This document shows, one piece after another, positions 1 to 4,562 of a DNA stretch of 5,219 nt (the first letter of the stretch is position 1; each line of letters opens with the position of its first letter). Made by a program: the position numbers and the translations under genes. The notes below the pieces were generated by a model that did no database searches, was not told the origin of the DNA, and saw only the letters and a list, made by a program, of their open reading frames with translations. The stretch is from Kiritimatiellia bacterium (GTDB lineage: Bacteria > Verrucomicrobiota > Kiritimatiellia > RFP12 > UBA1067): positions 1 through 5,219 of the forward strand of contig JAQWAM010000142.1 in NCBI GenBank assembly GCA_028707675.1. The letters are read 5' to 3'.

Positions 1-441
1 CGCTGCTCAAACGGAAATTTCGGGGCGGTGCAGATTCACGGCGGCCACCACAACACCGTCGACAACAACCTTTTCGTGGATTGCCGCTACGGCGTCAGTT
101 TCACGCCCTGGGGGCAAAAACGCTGGTGTCAGTATCTCGCGAGTGACCGCGGCGCAGCTTTGACGCTCACCAACGTGAACGTCCGGGTTCAGCCCTATAA
201 AAAACGCTATCCGGAATTGGCCGACCTTGGTGTTAAAGCCGACGCCAACAGCGTGTGGCGCAACCTTTTTGCCGGTTCCGAAAAAAAACTGCACAAGCAA
301 CCGCCGCAGACCGACACATGGGGCAACCGGCGAATCGATGCGTTTAACGCCCTGCAGGATTCCTGCGTTGACACGGCTTTCCGCGCGCCGCATGTCGATA
401 TGGCAGGACTTTATGCGGATCCCATGCGCGCCGCGGAGTGA
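1..441 (+). CDS. Right-handed parallel beta-helix repeat protein, C-terminal part (5' end outside window)
   Basis: The reading frame is open from base 1 and ends at TGA 439-441, giving the last 146 residues. No start codon is assigned because the gene enters from the left. Residues 9-37 show the asparagine/glycine-rich coil pattern of beta-helix proteins (GGHHNTVDNNLFVDC), followed by a PWG..RW segment (37-42). Residues 66-91 (Y..RYPEL then, after a gap, N.V.RNLF) resemble the end of secreted beta-helix proteins common in Verrucomicrobia and Lentisphaerae, where a 'RYPEL' segment precedes a 'GN.I.RN' coil. That resemblance is from memory. The family includes polysaccharide lyase-like and surface carbohydrate-binding proteins, but the catalytic region is not in view, so I give no substrate. 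It probably acts outside the cytoplasm, but the signal peptide is not visible. The next gene begins 37 bases downstream and may be cotranscribed. I am fairly sure of the fold and unsure of the function. Confidence 0.75.
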   Translation, partial: RCSNGNFGAVQIHGGHHNTVDNNLFVDCRYGVSFTPWGQKRWCQYLASDRGAALTLTNVNVRVQPYKKRYPELADLGVKADANSVWRNLFAGSEKKLHKQPPQTDTWGNRRIDAFNALQDSCVDTAFRAPHVDMAGLYADPMRAAE

Positions 442-478
442 ACCTATCCGCAAAAGCTATAGTAAAAAAGGTTAAAGC

Positions 479-1384
479 ATGAGCTATTTGATCCTGTTTT
501 TCAACATTCTGACGCTGTTCTTCTGGGTCCGGCTCTGGTCAGCCCCGGCCCGGGAGTTTTATTTTAACCCTTTTCTGTCGGGCACCGTCAAGCTGACAGA
601 CTCCGTTCTGTCTTTTCTCCGGCCTGTGCTTTACATGCCCGCGCAGGCCGCGGCTTTTTGCGTCATGCTTTTCCTCGTTGTATTCAAGACCGTGGCGCTC
701 TACCGCCTGAATGTCGGTTGGGGCATAACGGTCGGCACCTATTTCAATTTCTCGCCGCCCGCCACCGCCAATCCAGCCGTTGCGATCCTGTTTTTCAGCT
801 TCATGCAGACAGCCATGTTCATCATACGGCTGTGGACCGTGTACCTGCTGGTCAGGCTGATCACCCCGGCTTTTCGCAAGTCACGCGCCCTGGAGGCGCT
901 GGGATTTTTCTGCCGCCCCTTCTCATGGACGCCCTTCGCCCTGCAGCCGCTGGCGCTGTTGGCGCTGCACGGCGCGATAGCCCTGATTCTGACCCGGACC
1001 GGCGGTCTGGGTATAACCCCCCATCCGTTGGGCGAGCCGCGCGCTGCCGCCGTTTCACCCTTCCTGCAAGGGTCCATCGCGCTGCAGTTGCTGAAGACCG
1101 GCTGGCTGGCGGCGCTCTCGGTCGCTGACGGGCTGATGCTGCTGACCCGCTGCCTGTTCGCGCTGATACTCGGCAACCTGCTGTCGGCTATCACACGGGC
1201 TCAGGGGCTGAGCCTGATATGCGGCGAGGGCGTCGAGATGCTGCTGGGCCGTTTCGCGCGGCGCGGCGCGGCAGGCATGGGTTTCGATTTCACACCTCTG
1301 ATATTTTTCTTCGTGGTCGACCTGCTGTACAACAGCATATGCCAGGCCCTGCTACGTCTAATCCATTCGCCGATGTTCAACTGA
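479..1384 (+). CDS. YggT-family integral membrane protein, enlarged form
   Basis: This is a 301-residue, strongly hydrophobic protein. The start is ATG 479, with AAGG at 468-471 seven bases upstream; the stop is TGA 1382-1384. Likely membrane segments are residues 2-20, 55-77, 100-128, 155-173, about 200-236 and 270-295. The last third (about 218-292) looks like a YggT unit: a membrane helix, a short amphipathic stretch (about 247-262), then a D-F-T-P-L motif (270-274) opening the final helix, as in the family's 'D.SP' motif. Residues 1-77 have the same helix, amphipathic loop with an R-P, helix arrangement, so the protein appears to hold at least two YggT-like units. Typical YggT proteins are about 90-190 residues, so this one is long. 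YggT is linked to osmotic tolerance and membrane organisation in some bacteria, without a known biochemical activity. The following DUF167 gene supports the call, since yggT and yggU are neighbours in many genomes. Confidence 0.7.
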   Translation: MSYLILFFNILTLFFWVRLWSAPAREFYFNPFLSGTVKLTDSVLSFLRPVLYMPAQAAAFCVMLFLVVFKTVALYRLNVGWGITVGTYFNFSPPATANPAVAILFFSFMQTAMFIIRLWTVYLLVRLITPAFRKSRALEALGFFCRPFSWTPFALQPLALLALHGAIALILTRTGGLGITPHPLGEPRAAAVSPFLQGSIALQLLKTGWLAALSVADGLMLLTRCLFALILGNLLSAITRAQGLSLICGEGVEMLLGRFARRGAAGMGFDFTPLIFFFVVDLLYNSICQALLRLIHSPMFN

Positions 1385-1385
1385 G

Positions 1386-1398
1386 CGGGCAAAGCCCG
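1386..1398 (+). other. Short GC hairpin just after the YggT-family stop codon
   Basis: CGGGC (1386-1390) and GCCCG (1394-1398) form a perfect 5-bp stem with an AAA loop, starting two bases after the stop codon. The following bases (AACCCCGATTTC) contain no proper T-tract, so this is at best a weak or factor-assisted terminator. It could also be a 3'-end stabilising hairpin. Confidence 0.3.
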
Positions 1399-1411
1399 AA
1401 CCCCGATTTCA

Positions 1412-1481
1412 TCTCACATAAAGTCACAAAGGATTAAAACGACAGTATCACCCTTCGTGCCCTTAGTGGCTTTGTGTTAGA
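1412..1481. repeat. Intergenic repeat: imperfect inverted repeat with 9-base periodicity
   Basis: The left arm (1412-1432) and the right arm (1461-1481) pair over 21 positions: 17 Watson-Crick matches, three T/G positions that would be wobble pairs in a + strand RNA, and one mismatch. The loop is 28 bases. The right part is also periodic every nine bases: CCTTCGTGC, CCTTAGTGG, CTTTGTGTT. From memory, this CTTCGTG/CTTAGTGG/CTTTGTG pattern resembles a low-complexity element scattered between genes in many environmental bacteria. When read as protein it gives strings such as HKVTKD, as the left arm does here (1415-1432). I infer a dispersed noncoding repeat rather than a gene. The family name, copy number and role cannot be established from one copy. 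Confidence 0.55.
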
Positions 1482-1500
1482 AACAACTTGTTTTTATCAA
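1472..1500 (+). promoter_or_regulatory. Candidate promoter for the DUF167 gene
   Basis: TTGTGT (1472-1477) and TATCAA (1495-1500) lie 17 bases apart, matching the sigma-70 consensus at 3/6 and 4/6 positions. Transcription would begin near 1507, leaving a leader of about 19 bases before ATG 1526. The -35 box lies inside the right arm of the intergenic repeat. The match is modest and could be chance in an AT-rich gap. Confidence 0.25.
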
Positions 1501-1525
1501 CGTTCCAGATGGTTAAGGCGCTAAC

Positions 1526-1810
1526 ATGAAATGGTTGATTGAAGCAAAAGACGGATGTGTCATCACGGTCAAGGTCACGCCGCGCGCCGCCAAGTCGGAA
1601 ATCTTAGGAGCAGAGTCTGAATGGCTGCGCGTGCGCGTCAAAGCCCCGCCGGTGGACGGCAAAGCCAACACCGCGCTGATTGCGCTTTTCGCGGATGTGT
1701 TGGGTTTACACAAACGCAGCGTATCCGTGGTAGCCGGCCAGACCGCGCGCCTCAAACGCGTGCGCGTGGACGGAGTCACAGCCGACGAAGTGTCAAAAAT
1801 TATGTCGTGA
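1526..1810 (+). CDS. DUF167 (YggU) family protein
   Basis: This is a complete 94-residue protein, the normal length for DUF167/YggU. The start is ATG 1526 with AAGG (1515-1518) seven bases upstream; the stop is TGA 1808-1810. Family signatures are clear: V-T-P-R-A-A-K-S-E-I (17-26), the core V-K-A-P-P-V-D-G-K-A-N (38-48) followed by a helix containing A-L-I-A-L (50-54), and V-V-A-G..A-R-L-K-R-V (68-79). Known structures of the family are small alpha/beta folds, but no biochemical function is established, and nothing here adds one. It is probably cytosolic, with no signal peptide or membrane segment. It follows a YggT-like gene, the usual partner, but 141 bases and a repeat separate them, so the two may not share one transcript. 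Family assignment is secure; function is unknown. Confidence 0.93.
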   Translation: MKWLIEAKDGCVITVKVTPRAAKSEILGAESEWLRVRVKAPPVDGKANTALIALFADVLGLHKRSVSVVAGQTARLKRVRVDGVTADEVSKIMS

Positions 1811-1824
1811 CCCGCAACAAGGGC

Positions 1825-1853
1825 TTGCATATCGGAGTGAAATGCGGCATTAT
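1825..1853 (+). promoter_or_regulatory. Candidate promoter for the small basic protein
   Basis: TTGCAT (1825-1830) and CATTAT (1848-1853) are separated by 17 bases, matching sigma-70 at 3/6 and 4/6 positions. TATAGC just downstream (1851-1856) is an alternative -10 but would need a 20-base spacer. Transcription would start near 1860, about 36 bases before ATG 1896. The earlier in-frame ATG at 1842 would lie upstream of this transcript, which fits the start chosen for the gene. Confidence 0.3.
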
Positions 1854-1895
1854 AGCGCGACTTTTTTTAGAAGGAACGACATCGGAGGTTTTTTC

Positions 1896-2108
1896 ATGGG
1901 CACAGGCCGCACACTCAACAAACATCCCCGCACACGCCCCATCAAGAGCCCGAGCGAGAAAAGGCGGCGCTCCAAGGTTCAGCGCGTGCGCTTGGTCAAA
2001 TTAGGCGTGGATGCCGAAACCGTCGCCAAGATGCAGCCGGAGACCGTCCGCAAGATGATCCTTAAGCCGGCCAAAGTTGAAAAACGGCTTGCGGCTAAAG
2101 CTGTCTGA
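1896..2108 (+). CDS. Small, highly basic protein of unknown function, possibly ribosome-associated
   Basis: This gene encodes 70 residues rich in Lys and Arg. I place the start at ATG 1896 because GGAGG (1884-1888) sits seven bases upstream. An in-frame ATG at 1842 has only GGAG four bases away and would add 18 residues unlike the rest. The N-terminal third (residues 1-30) is a basic, proline-containing tail likely to be disordered, with an EKRRR cluster at 21-25. Residues about 30-60 (RLVKLGVDAETVAKM then VRKMILKPAKV) look like two short helices joined by a turn. There is no signal peptide or membrane segment. The composition, strong ribosome-binding site and stand-alone small size suggest a nucleic-acid or ribosome-binding protein, like the lineage-specific small basic proteins of PVC bacteria. 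I cannot match it to a named family with confidence. It converges on the glycosyltransferase gene with a 42-base gap. Confidence 0.75.
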   Translation: MGTGRTLNKHPRTRPIKSPSEKRRRSKVQRVRLVKLGVDAETVAKMQPETVRKMILKPAKVEKRLAAKAV

Positions 2109-2150
2109 CGACACGAGCGCACAGTCGCTTGACAGTCGAAATCCTAATGC

Positions 2151-3287
2151 CTAATTCTCGCCCGGGCTCGTCCCGGGCGATGCTGCGTCTCGGTAGACTG
2201 CTTCCAATGCTCCGACCATTTCAGAAAGCGTGTGCCTATCCAGACTAGCGCGGGCGTGCCGCGCCAGACTTTCACGCAGCCCTGCGTCGCGCAACAGCCG
2301 CAACAGTCCGTCGCAAAGCGATTCCGCGCTGCCGGGATCGGTCAGTATGCCGTTCACGCCGTCTTCGATCAGGTCGCATATGCCGCCCGCGCGCGCCGCC
2401 ACCACCGGCACACCGGCCTGAAAAGCCTCCAGCACCACGTAAGGGCACCCCTCCCAAAGCGACGGCACCGCCACAACATCCATCTGGCGCATCATCGTCA
2501 CGGCCTCGCCCTGCGCATAAGCGCCCGCCAGCCGCACATGCGGTGACAAGCCTGCACACCGGATTTTTTCAGACAGTTTCGGTGCCAGTTCACCGTCGCC
2601 ATAAAAATTGAAAACCGTTTGAGGGATGTGCGCGGCCACGTCCGCCGCCGCATCCAGCAAAGTGTCTGGCGATTTCTGCGGAGAAAGCCGCCCGAAAAAA
2701 CCGACCTGCAATACTCCGTACTCGCGGATCATAACCTCACCCGCGTCACAGGGCGCCACACCGTTCCGGATCAGCCGCACGCGTCCCGGCGCATAACCAA
2801 TAGACAATGCCGCCTGGCACTCCTCGGCGGAAACAGCTATTAACAAGCGTGTCCAGCCCGCCAGGACGCTTTCAACCAGCCGGTATAAACGGCGTGAAAT
2901 GCGGCCGCAGCGCATCAGAAACGACAGGCCGTGCGGAGTGTATACCACCGGAGCACCGCAAAGACGCCCGGCCAAGCGCGCCAGCGCTCCGGCCTTGGAA
3001 CTGTGCGCGTGCACCACATCCGGACGCGCTGCCCGGACGCAGGCCACCAGCCGGAAAAGGCTCATCAGATCGCGGAAAGGCGCGATGCCGCGCTGCATCG
3101 GAATCTCGCGCACCGTGATCCCGCGAGCCGCGTAGCCTGCCAAATCCCGGCGGAAATCCGGGTCGCGCATGCAGGATACGGCCATCTCCAAGTGAAATTC
3201 CGCCGGATCGAGCGTCGCGGCCAGATCCCGTAAATGCCGACGGGCGCCTCCCTCTGTCGCCTCAATGACCTGTAATACACGGATCAC
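2151..3287 (-). CDS. Glycosyltransferase family 4 (GT-B fold)
   Basis: This is a 378-residue protein of typical GT4 length. I choose GTG 3285-3287 as start: GGAGG (3297-3301) lies nine bases upstream, and the protein then begins M-I-R-V-L-Q-V-I-E-A, the usual first beta strand. The open frame continues upstream into hisG, but that extension does not look like GT4. The N-terminal domain has GGARRH (13-18), D-V-V-H-A-H-S-S-K-A-G (90-100) and Y-T-P-H-G (116-120). The C-terminal donor domain has G-F-F-G-R-L-S-P-Q-K (196-205) and W-E-G-C-P-Y-V-V-L-E-A (278-288), which supplies the family's EX7E pair (E279, E287). GT4 enzymes move sugars from nucleotide-sugar donors with retention of configuration, mainly in lipopolysaccharide, capsule or exopolysaccharide synthesis at the inner face of the membrane. 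Donor and acceptor cannot be read from the sequence. No other polysaccharide gene is in view. The C-terminus ends in a Pro/Gly/Ser tail (PGTSPG, 371-376) encoded by a GC-rich palindrome. Confidence 0.92.
   Translation of the reverse strand: MIRVLQVIEATEGGARRHLRDLAATLDPAEFHLEMAVSCMRDPDFRRDLAGYAARGITVREIPMQRGIAPFRDLMSLFRLVACVRAARPDVVHAHSSKAGALARLAGRLCGAPVVYTPHGLSFLMRCGRISRRLYRLVESVLAGWTRLLIAVSAEECQAALSIGYAPGRVRLIRNGVAPCDAGEVMIREYGVLQVGFFGRLSPQKSPDTLLDAAADVAAHIPQTVFNFYGDGELAPKLSEKIRCAGLSPHVRLAGAYAQGEAVTMMRQMDVVAVPSLWEGCPYVVLEAFQAGVPVVAARAGGICDLIEDGVNGILTDPGSAESLCDGLLRLLRDAGLRESLARHARASLDRHTLSEMVGALEAVYRDAASPGTSPGEN
2158..2180. terminator. GC-rich perfect palindrome at the glycosyltransferase 3' end
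   Basis: TCGCCCGGG (2158-2166) and CCCGGGCGA (2172-2180) form a perfect 9-bp stem with a 5-base loop. It lies inside the last codons of the minus-strand glycosyltransferase and ends just before its TAG stop (2151-2153). It also lies 49 bases after the convergent small-basic-protein gene. Neither side has a clear T-tract, so a classical intrinsic terminator is not supported. It may end or protect both convergent transcripts. Its core resembles the palindrome at 4509-4532. Confidence 0.4.
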
Positions 3288-3351
3288 ACCAATCAACCTC
3301 CGAACGGCACCGGGAACGGACTGCGGGAGCCGCGCCGAAAAAATATTCCCG

Positions 3352-3368
3352 GCTGGCTTGATACCAGC
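3352..3368. promoter_or_regulatory. Inverted repeat over the hisG -35 box (possible operator)
   Basis: GCTGG (3352-3356) and CCAGC (3364-3368) are perfect inverted repeats around a 7-base centre, and the candidate hisG -35 box (3358-3363) sits inside. A dimeric repressor bound here would block hisG. On the minus strand the same bases would form a small hairpin in the 5' leader of the glycosyltransferase mRNA. Arms of five bases can occur by chance. Confidence 0.25.
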
Positions 3369-3386
3369 GCGTGAATAAGATAATAT
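3358..3386 (+). promoter_or_regulatory. hisG: Candidate hisG promoter
   Basis: TTGATA (3358-3363) matches the -35 consensus at 5/6. TAATAT (3381-3386) lies 17 bases on with a 4/6 match; the overlapping GATAAT (3379-3384) is a 5/6 match but with a 15-base spacer. Transcription would begin near 3392, giving a leader of about 37 bases before ATG 3429. No leader peptide with a run of histidine codons is present, so classical his attenuation is unlikely. Confidence 0.5.
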
Positions 3387-3408
3387 GAAATGCTTTCTAA
3401 CTAAGCAA
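3380..3408 (-). promoter_or_regulatory. Candidate glycosyltransferase promoter, divergent to hisG
   Basis: Read on the minus strand, TTGCTT (3408-3403) and TATTAT (3385-3380) are exactly 17 bases apart; the -10 matches at 5/6 and the -35 at 3/6. Transcription would start near 3373, giving a leader of about 86 bases before GTG 3287. Its -10 box overlaps the hisG -10 box on the opposite strand. Confidence 0.45.
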
Positions 3409-3428
3409 AAGAAAATAGGTAGACGACT

Positions 3429-4298
3429 ATGCCAGTGATTTTGGGCTTGCCCAAAGGGAGTTTGCAAGAAGCGACCTTCAACATGTTGCGAAAAGCCGGC
3501 TTTAGCATTAAAGCCGACGCGCGTTCTTACGTGCCCCGTGTTGACGATCCTGACCTGCAGTGCCGACTGATCAGGCCGCAAGAGATCTCACGTTATGTCG
3601 AACTTGGGCTGCTCGATGCGGGCATAACCGGGTTCGACTGGATTTACGAGAACAACTCGGATGTGCGTGAGGTCGCCGAGATGTGTTACTCGAAAGCCAC
3701 ATCGCGCCCGGTGCGCTGGGTGTTGGCCGTGCCCAACAGCTCGACTATACAGAGCGTCAAAGATCTCAATGGCAAACGCATCGCCACCGAAGCTGTAGGT
3801 CTGACGCGCCGTTACCTTGAACAGCACGGAGTCGAGGCCGAGGTGGAGTTCTCGTGGGGCGCCACTGAGGTCAAAGCGCCCGAGTTGGTGGACGCGATCG
3901 TTGAACTGACCGAGACCGGCTCTTCGCTACGCGCCAATGACCTGCGCATCGTCGACACGATCCTGACCTCCACCACCCGGTTGATCGCCAACCGCAAGGC
4001 TTGGGAAGTCGCTGAAAAACGCGCAAAGATCACGCAGATCGCCATGCTGCTGCAAGGCGCGCTGGCCGCCGAGGCGCGCGTCCTGCTCAAACTGAACGTG
4101 CCTTCCGACAAACTGGATGAGATCACGGCGATACTGCCGTCGCTGCACGCCCCTACAGTAAACAAGCTGCATAACGCGGAGTGGTACGCTGTCGAGTCCG
4201 TGGTGGAAGAGAAGGTCGTGCGCGACATCATCCCCCCGTTGCGCTCTGCGGGCGCGGAAGGAATTATCGAGCTTCCTTTGAACAAAGTCATTTTTTGA
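3429..4298 (+). CDS. hisG: ATP phosphoribosyltransferase, long form
   Basis: HisG catalyses the first, committed step of histidine synthesis: ATP plus PRPP gives N1-phosphoribosyl-ATP, in the cytosol. The 289 residues fit the long, hexameric form, which carries its own regulatory domain and does not need HisZ. The start is ATG 3429 with AGGT (3417-3420) eight bases upstream; the stop is TGA 4296-4298. Visible signatures are L-P-K-G-S-L (7-12), G-L-L-D-A-G-I-T-G-F-D (60-70), and the PRPP-binding region D-A-I-V-E-L-T-E-T-G-S-S-L (155-167) followed by A-N-D-L-R (169-173). The C-terminal ACT-like domain runs from about 212 to 286 and includes L-P-S-L-H-A-P-T-V (237-245) and G-A-E-G-I-I-E (275-281). 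In the family this domain binds histidine for feedback inhibition. No other his gene adjoins it; a ribosomal peptide gene follows 54 bases after the stop. The identification is secure. Confidence 0.97.
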   Translation: MPVILGLPKGSLQEATFNMLRKAGFSIKADARSYVPRVDDPDLQCRLIRPQEISRYVELGLLDAGITGFDWIYENNSDVREVAEMCYSKATSRPVRWVLAVPNSSTIQSVKDLNGKRIATEAVGLTRRYLEQHGVEAEVEFSWGATEVKAPELVDAIVELTETGSSLRANDLRIVDTILTSTTRLIANRKAWEVAEKRAKITQIAMLLQGALAAEARVLLKLNVPSDKLDEITAILPSLHAPTVNKLHNAEWYAVESVVEEKVVRDIIPPLRSAGAEGIIELPLNKVIF

Positions 4299-4312
4299 AC
4301 AAAAACCGTGTC

Positions 4313-4331
4313 GGCGCCTGACACAGGCGCC
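4313..4331. other. Perfect 8-bp hairpin between hisG and the mS38/bS22-like gene
   Basis: GGCGCCTG (4313-4320) and CAGGCGCC (4324-4331) are perfect complements around an ACA loop. On the + strand no T-tract follows, so it is not a standard terminator. The ribosome-binding site of the next gene begins nine bases later. It could separate the two messages by processing or partial termination, or influence translation of the small gene. On the minus strand a run of five T lies about seven bases past the stem, too far for a convincing terminator. Confidence 0.45.
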
Positions 4332-4352
4332 AGCACAATCAGGAGAAAAAAC

Positions 4353-4442
4353 GTGGGTTCCATAAAGAAAAAACGCCGTGCAAAGATGGCTAAGCACAAA
4401 TACCGCAAACGCATTAAATCTCAGCGCCACAAAAACAAGTAG
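4353..4442 (+). CDS. AURKAIP1/COX24 (mS38/bS22-like) small ribosomal subunit peptide
   Basis: This 29-codon gene starts at GTG 4353 and ends at TAG 4440-4442. AGGAG (4341-4345) lies seven bases upstream, an excellent ribosome-binding site. The peptide begins M-G-S-I-K-K-K-R-R-A-K-M, followed by a K-H-K-Y-R-K-R segment (14-20). This is the pattern of the bacterial AURKAIP1/COX24 domain ('MGSV.KKRRK.M.KKKHRK...'), related to mitochondrial mS38 and to the bS22 peptide of mycobacterial ribosomes. In those ribosomes the peptide is a helix buried in small-subunit RNA near the decoding region. About half of the residues are Lys or Arg and there is no membrane segment. The gene is easily missed because of its size and GTG start. 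It lies between hisG and a lipoprotein gene and is flanked by a hairpin on each side. It may be expressed by readthrough from hisG, since I see no convincing promoter of its own. Confidence 0.88.
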   Translation: MGSIKKKRRAKMAKHKYRKRIKSQRHKNK

Positions 4443-4508
4443 GCCGACGCGGCGTCACGCGTTCCCCGCAAGCTGGTCTCGACCTCTTACGGGATTTCTT
4501 TTGACTTG

Positions 4509-4532
4509 CCGTGCCGGGCTCGCCCGGCACGG
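4509..4532. terminator. Perfect 10-bp GC-rich hairpin after the mS38/bS22-like gene
   Basis: CCGTGCCGGG (4509-4518) and CCCGGCACGG (4523-4532) pair perfectly around a CTCG loop. The nearest T-run (TTTT, 4540-4543) starts eight bases after the stem, so intrinsic termination on the + strand would be weak. It sits 66 bases after the small gene and 30 bases before the lipoprotein ATG. TTGACT (4501-4506) just upstream matches a -35 box at 5/6, but no -10 box exists at a usable distance, so I do not call a promoter. Confidence 0.5.
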
Positions 4533-4562
4533 ATGAATGTTTTAATCAGCAGGAGCAAAATT

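Noticed and set aside
739..1194. Minus-strand open frame opposite the YggT-family gene
   Set aside because: It is a shadow in GC-rich coding DNA, with low-complexity composition, no recognised domain and no supporting ribosome-binding site. The + strand protein has coherent membrane segments.
1219..1437. + strand open frame ending in the string HKVTKD
   Set aside because: It overlaps the YggT-family gene in another frame, and its tail is simply the translated left arm of the intergenic repeat.
1845..1868. Intrinsic terminator ending in the seven-T run at 1862-1868
   Set aside because: The bases before the T-run form only about three pairs, and the run lies within the probable leader of the small basic protein gene.
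1842..1895. Earlier in-frame ATG for the small basic protein
   Set aside because: Its GGAG is only four bases away, the added 18 residues do not match the basic character of the protein, and the candidate promoter lies over this codon. ATG 1896 has a better spaced GGAGG.
3288..3581. A 98-codon upstream extension of the glycosyltransferase frame on the minus strand, running into hisG
   Set aside because: It overlaps the confident start of hisG antisense, crosses two candidate promoters, and does not resemble GT4. GTG 3287 has GGAGG nine bases upstream and gives the normal GT4 N-terminus.
3812..4430. Long minus-strand open frames opposite hisG
   Set aside because: They are serine/arginine-rich translations typical of the antisense of a real gene, and hisG is certain on the + strand.
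4501..4562. Promoter for the lipoprotein gene based on TTGACT at 4501-4506
   Set aside because: No acceptable -10 box lies 15-19 bases downstream; that space is filled by the 10-bp GC-rich hairpin.
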